Positions 6,299-8,679 of a stretch of DNA of 8,679 bases are shown here, piece by piece. The position numbers and the translations under genes were made by a program. Each line of letters begins with the position of its first letter. Position 1 is the stretch's first letter. The notes under the pieces were generated by a model, which searched no databases, was not told the DNA's origin, and saw only the letters and a list, made by a program, of their open reading frames with translations. This stretch comes from Clostridiales bacterium (GTDB lineage Bacteria; Bacillota_A; Clostridia; Christensenellales; Aristaeellaceae): assembly GCA_012514855.1 (NCBI GenBank), contig JAAYZL010000388.1, positions 1 through 8,679 of the forward strand, read 5' to 3'.

Positions 6299-6315
6299 CC
6301 TTGGGCAAGGTTGCC
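6299..6315. repeat. Overlapping short inverted repeats
   Basis: CCTTGGGCAAGG (6299-6310) and GGCAAGGTTGCC (6304-6315) are two overlapping near-perfect palindromes, each with 5-base arms and a 2-base centre. They lie in the leader of the small minus-strand gene. I cannot assign a role. Confidence 0.35.
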
Positions 6316-6329
6316 TTCGCAAGCGCAGC

Positions 6330-6390
6330 ATGCCCGCGAAAAGGCCGCAAGGGAAGCGGCCGTTAAGCCGCTTGCAAAAGGGACGGGCAT
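6330..6390. repeat. Nested inverted-repeat element
   Basis: An outer pair, ATGCCCG (6330-6336) and CGGGCAT (6384-6390), encloses two hairpins that share one arm and so exclude each other. The first is GGCCGC (6343-6348) with GCGGCC (6356-6361). The second is AAGCGGC (6354-6360) with GCCGCTT (6367-6373). All arms are perfect. The right arm of the second overlaps the -35 box of the aldo/keto reductase promoter, so a DNA-level operator role is possible. Read on the minus strand, the GGCCGC hairpin is followed by TTTT, which resembles a small terminator with a competing hairpin ahead of it, in the leader of the broken small gene. It could also be a REP-like palindromic unit. Confidence 0.45.
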
Positions 6391-6400
6391 CCAATATAAT
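6372..6400 (+). promoter_or_regulatory. Promoter of the aldo/keto reductase gene
   Basis: TTGCAA (6372-6377) and a perfect TATAAT (6395-6400) are separated by 17 bases. Transcription would begin near 6407, giving a leader of about 36 bases ending in the GGAGG of the next gene. The -35 box overlaps the right arm of an inverted repeat (6354-6373), a plausible repressor site. Confidence 0.7.
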
Positions 6401-6442
6401 GGAAACGGCCGGAGAACCGAACGCAATAGAGGAGGAACAACC

Positions 6443-7267
6443 ATGGACATCCGATCCACGATCCGCCTGAACAACGGCGTCGAAATCCCGCGGCTCGCGC
6501 TGGGCGTGTTTCAGGTCGAGGACGCGAAGACCGCCGACTGCGTGCGCTGGGCGCTCGAGGCCGGCTACCGGCACATCGACACCGCCGCGGTCTACGCAAA
6601 CGAGCGCGGCGTCGGCAAGGGCATGCGCGATTCCGGCGTCCCGCGCGAGGACATCTTTCTGACGACGAAGCTCTGGAACGACGACATGCGCAAGAACCGG
6701 CCTCTCGAGGCGTTCGAGGAGAGCCTCGAAAGGCTCGGCACCGACTACGTAGACCTGTACCTGATCCACTGGCCGGTCGTCGGGTTTGAAAAGAGCTGGC
6801 CGGTCATGGAGAAGCTCTACCGCGAGGGCCGCGCCCGCGCGATCGGCGTCAGCAACTTCCACCGGCGCCACATGGAGGAGCTGCTCAAGATCGCGAAGGT
6901 CGTGCCCGCGGTCGACCAGATCGAGCTGCACCCGTTTCTGACGCAGAAGCCGCTCGTCGAATACTGCCGCTCGCTCGGCGTCGAGGTCGAGGGCTGGCGC
7001 CCGCTCGGGGGCAACGACGGCCAGTTGCGCGACGACCCCGCGATCGCCCGGATCGCGAAAAAACACGGCCATACCGCCGCGCAGGTGTTGATCCGCTGGA
7101 GCCTGCAGAGCGGCATCATCGCGCTGCCGAAGTCCGCCCGCCGCGAGCGGATCGTCGACAACGCGAAGGTGTTCGACTTCGAGCTTTCGAGCGAGGACAT
7201 GAAAGCGATCGACGCGCTGAACCGCGACTTCCGCACCGGCCCCGACCCGGACACCTTCGACTTCTGA
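6443..7267 (+). CDS. Aldo/keto reductase
   Basis: A 274-residue NAD(P)H-dependent reductase of the AKR superfamily, closest in look to the 2,5-diketo-D-gluconate reductase/YvgN-type group that reduces aldehydes, methylglyoxal and sugar-derived ketones. The catalytic tetrad is complete: D46 and Y51 in HIDTAAVY (44-51), K76 in TTKLW, and H109 in LIHWP. GVSNF follows, then QIELHPFL. Near the C-terminus IALPKSARRERI matches the cofactor 2'-phosphate/adenosine loop, suggesting NADPH use. In many relatives the segment after VEGW reads SPLG or APLG; here it is RPLGG. The ATG at 6443 has GGAGG (6431-6435) at 7-base spacing, and a promoter at 6372-6400 fits this start; in-frame codons further upstream are not supported. 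It appears to be a single-gene unit, since gnd has its own promoter 46 bases after the stop. The physiological substrate cannot be told from sequence. Confidence 0.92.
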   Translation: MDIRSTIRLNNGVEIPRLALGVFQVEDAKTADCVRWALEAGYRHIDTAAVYANERGVGKGMRDSGVPREDIFLTTKLWNDDMRKNRPLEAFEESLERLGTDYVDLYLIHWPVVGFEKSWPVMEKLYREGRARAIGVSNFHRRHMEELLKIAKVVPAVDQIELHPFLTQKPLVEYCRSLGVEVEGWRPLGGNDGQLRDDPAIARIAKKHGHTAAQVLIRWSLQSGIIALPKSARRERIVDNAKVFDFELSSEDMKAIDALNRDFRTGPDPDTFDF

Positions 7268-7312
7268 CCGAAGTGCCGGGAAAAAGATATGCCGGTGAAT
7301 CCGCCGCGGGGA

Positions 7313-7341
7313 TTGACTTTTTCGCGCGTGTGACTTATAGT
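7313..7341 (+). promoter_or_regulatory. Promoter of gnd
   Basis: TTGACT (7313-7318) and TATAGT (7336-7341) are separated by 17 bases, each one mismatch from consensus. The stretch 7319-7368 is noticeably AT-richer than its surroundings. Transcription would start near 7348, about 35 bases before the TTG start. I see no convincing terminator between the aldo/keto reductase stop and this promoter, so read-through is also possible. Confidence 0.75.
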
Positions 7342-7370
7342 ATCCGATGTGTGATATATTAGATCGAAAT

Positions 7371-7376
7371 GGGGGA
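7371..7376 (+). promoter_or_regulatory. Ribosome binding site deciding the TTG start of gnd
   Basis: GGGGGA ends 6 bases before the TTG at 7383. The nearby ATG (7369) and GTG (7378) are out of frame with the protein, and the next in-frame ATG falls inside the conserved Rossmann motif. TTG at 7383 is therefore the only sensible start. Confidence 0.7.
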
Positions 7377-7382
7377 CGTGCT

Positions 7383-8679
7383 TTGAACAAGGCGGATATC
7401 GGCATCATCGGCCTGGCCGTGATGGGGGAAAATCTGGCGCTGAACCTCTTGAACCACGGCTTTCGCGTGGCGGTGTACAACAGAAACCCCGAGAAGGTGC
7501 GCGGGTTTCTCGCGGGACGCGGCAGCGGGAAAGACGTCGTGGGCGCTCAGTCGCTTCCGGAATTCGTCGAGAGCCTCGCCTTGCCGCGCAAAATCATGCT
7601 GATGATCCGCGCGGGAAGCCCGGTCGACGACATGCTCGAGGGGCTTCTGCCGCTTCTCTCGCCCGGCGATATCGTGATCGACGGCGGAAACTCGAACTTC
7701 CGCGACACGATCCGGCGCGCGAAGTACGTCGAGAGCCGCGGGTTCAACTTCGTCGGCTGCGGCGTGTCCGGCGGCGAGGAGGGCGCGCTGAACGGCCCGA
7801 GCCTGATGCCGGGCGGCTCCGCCGCCGCGTGGCCGCATTTGAAGCCGCTCCTGCAGGCGATCGCCGCGAACGTCGAGGGCGTTCCCTGCTGCGACTGGGT
7901 CGGGGCGGACGGCGCCGGCCACTTCGTGAAGATGGTGCACAACGGCATCGAGTACGGCGACATGCAGTTGATCGGCGAGGCGTACCAGATCATGCGGACG
8001 CTGCTAAACATGCGCCCGGGCGAGATCGGCGGGGCGTTCGAAAAATGGAACAAGGGTGAGCTCGACAGCTATCTGATCGAGATCACCGCGGCCATTTTAA
8101 AGACGGTCGACGAGGACGGAGAGCCCCTGATCGACAAGATCCTCGACACCGCCGGGCAGAAGGGCACCGGCAAGTGGGCGGTCGTCGAAGCGCTGAACGA
8201 GGGCGTGCCGCTGACCCTGATCGGCGAGGCGGTGTTCGCGCGCTGCCTGTCGGCGATCAAGGACGAGCGCGTGCGCGCGGCGTCCGTGCTCAAGGGGCCC
8301 GCGCCGGCGTTTGAAGGCGACCGCGAGGCGTTTTTGAGCGACCTCGAGCATGCGCTGTACGCGGCGAAATTGACCTCCTACGCGCAGGGCTACGCGCTTT
8401 TGCGCGCGGCGGCGGCGACGAACGGCTGGGAGCTCAACTACGGCGGCATCGCGCTGCTCTGGCGCGGCGGCTGCATCATCCGGAGCGCCTTCCTGGGCAG
8501 GATCAAGGAGGCGTTCGACCGCGACCCGGCGCTTGACAACCTGCTGATCGACCCGTACTTCGCCGAAAAACTCGGCAACTGCCAGCGGGGATTGCGCAAC
8601 GTCGCGATTGCGGCCGCCCGGAACGGCATCCCCGCGCCGTGGATGTTCTCCGCGCTCGCGTACTTCGACGGCTACCGCG
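7383..8679 (+). CDS. gnd: 6-phosphogluconate dehydrogenase, decarboxylating (3' truncated)
   Basis: Gnd oxidises and decarboxylates 6-phosphogluconate to ribulose 5-phosphate, making NADPH in the oxidative pentose phosphate pathway. The frame opens with TTG at 7383 and runs to the window end without a stop, giving 432 residues of an expected 465-480. The Rossmann motif is GLAVMG (10-15), close to the GLAVMGxN of the family. DGGNS lies at 100-104 and GVSGGEEGA from 127, followed by GPSLMPGG. Catalytic K183 and the H186-N187 pair fall in GHFVKMVHNG, at the family's standard numbering. GQKGTGKW and an all-helical C-terminal domain follow; the last visible motif is FSALAYFDGYR, so only the C-terminal tail is missing. 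The length marks the long dimeric type, not the short 300-residue type. It has its own promoter. With an FGGY kinase 2.2 kb upstream, both supply pentose phosphates, though they are not one operon. Confidence 0.96.
   Translation, partial: MNKADIGIIGLAVMGENLALNLLNHGFRVAVYNRNPEKVRGFLAGRGSGKDVVGAQSLPEFVESLALPRKIMLMIRAGSPVDDMLEGLLPLLSPGDIVIDGGNSNFRDTIRRAKYVESRGFNFVGCGVSGGEEGALNGPSLMPGGSAAAWPHLKPLLQAIAANVEGVPCCDWVGADGAGHFVKMVHNGIEYGDMQLIGEAYQIMRTLLNMRPGEIGGAFEKWNKGELDSYLIEITAAILKTVDEDGEPLIDKILDTAGQKGTGKWAVVEALNEGVPLTLIGEAVFARCLSAIKDERVRAASVLKGPAPAFEGDREAFLSDLEHALYAAKLTSYAQGYALLRAAAATNGWELNYGGIALLWRGGCIIRSAFLGRIKEAFDRDPALDNLLIDPYFAEKLGNCQRGLRNVAIAAARNGIPAPWMFSALAYFDGYR

Noticed and set aside
6156..6470. 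A 104-codon plus-strand frame in the gap before the aldo/keto reductase
   Set aside because: It spans the inverted-repeat region and the reductase promoter and has an Arg-rich, motif-free translation. Coding bias in this stretch is on the minus strand.
7268..7312. Possible terminator after the aldo/keto reductase
   Set aside because: Only short GC complementarity is present, with no stable stem followed by a T-run; the T-rich stretch at 7318-7322 belongs to the gnd promoter region.

Overview
The window is GC-rich bacterial DNA, densely coded, with strong AGGAGG-type ribosome binding sites and mostly G or C at third codon positions. The order 'PDZ/radical SAM/DUF512 protein - der - plsY' next to a divergent pyruvate,phosphate dikinase gene is a Bacillota (Clostridia-like) arrangement. 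A high-GC, probably uncultured or gut-associated Clostridia relative is the best guess. This is inferred from gene order and families, not from a marker gene.

Layout. (1) Bases 1-151, minus strand: the first 50 codons of ppdK. (2) Bases 152-348: a divergent promoter region with a good sigma-A-type promoter for each direction and short dyads between and inside them. (3) Bases 349-5191, plus strand: a tight cluster of a TIGR03279-type radical SAM/DUF512 protein, der (EngA, ribosome assembly GTPase), plsY (acyl-phosphate:glycerol-3-phosphate acyltransferase) and a xylulokinase-like FGGY kinase. The genes overlap or lie within 36 bases of each other, so they are probably one transcription unit. 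(4) Bases 5249-6055, plus strand: a lipoprotein with a ComEC-type metallo-beta-lactamase domain. (5) Bases 6054-6090: a strong hairpin terminator that looks bidirectional. (6) Bases 6089-6285, minus strand: a small gene of about 65 codons, apparently broken by a frameshift, running into the same terminator. (7) Bases 6286-6442: an intergenic stretch full of inverted repeats plus a clear promoter for the next gene. (8) Bases 6443-7267, plus strand: an aldo/keto reductase. (9) Bases 7313-7341: a promoter, then a TTG-started gnd (6-phosphogluconate dehydrogenase) from 7383 that runs off the window end.

Functionally the window mixes housekeeping (ribosome maturation, the first acylation in phospholipid synthesis) with central carbon metabolism. 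PpdK interconverts PEP and pyruvate, the FGGY kinase would make xylulose 5-phosphate, Gnd makes ribulose 5-phosphate, and the aldo/keto reductase handles carbonyls, possibly sugar-derived ones. I see no phage, transposon, CRISPR, toxin-antitoxin or defence module, and nothing I can defend as a new multi-gene system. The best leads are the frameshifted small gene with its shared terminator, the nested inverted repeats at 6330-6390, the kinase sitting where gpsA often follows plsY, and the stand-alone secreted ComEC-like hydrolase.
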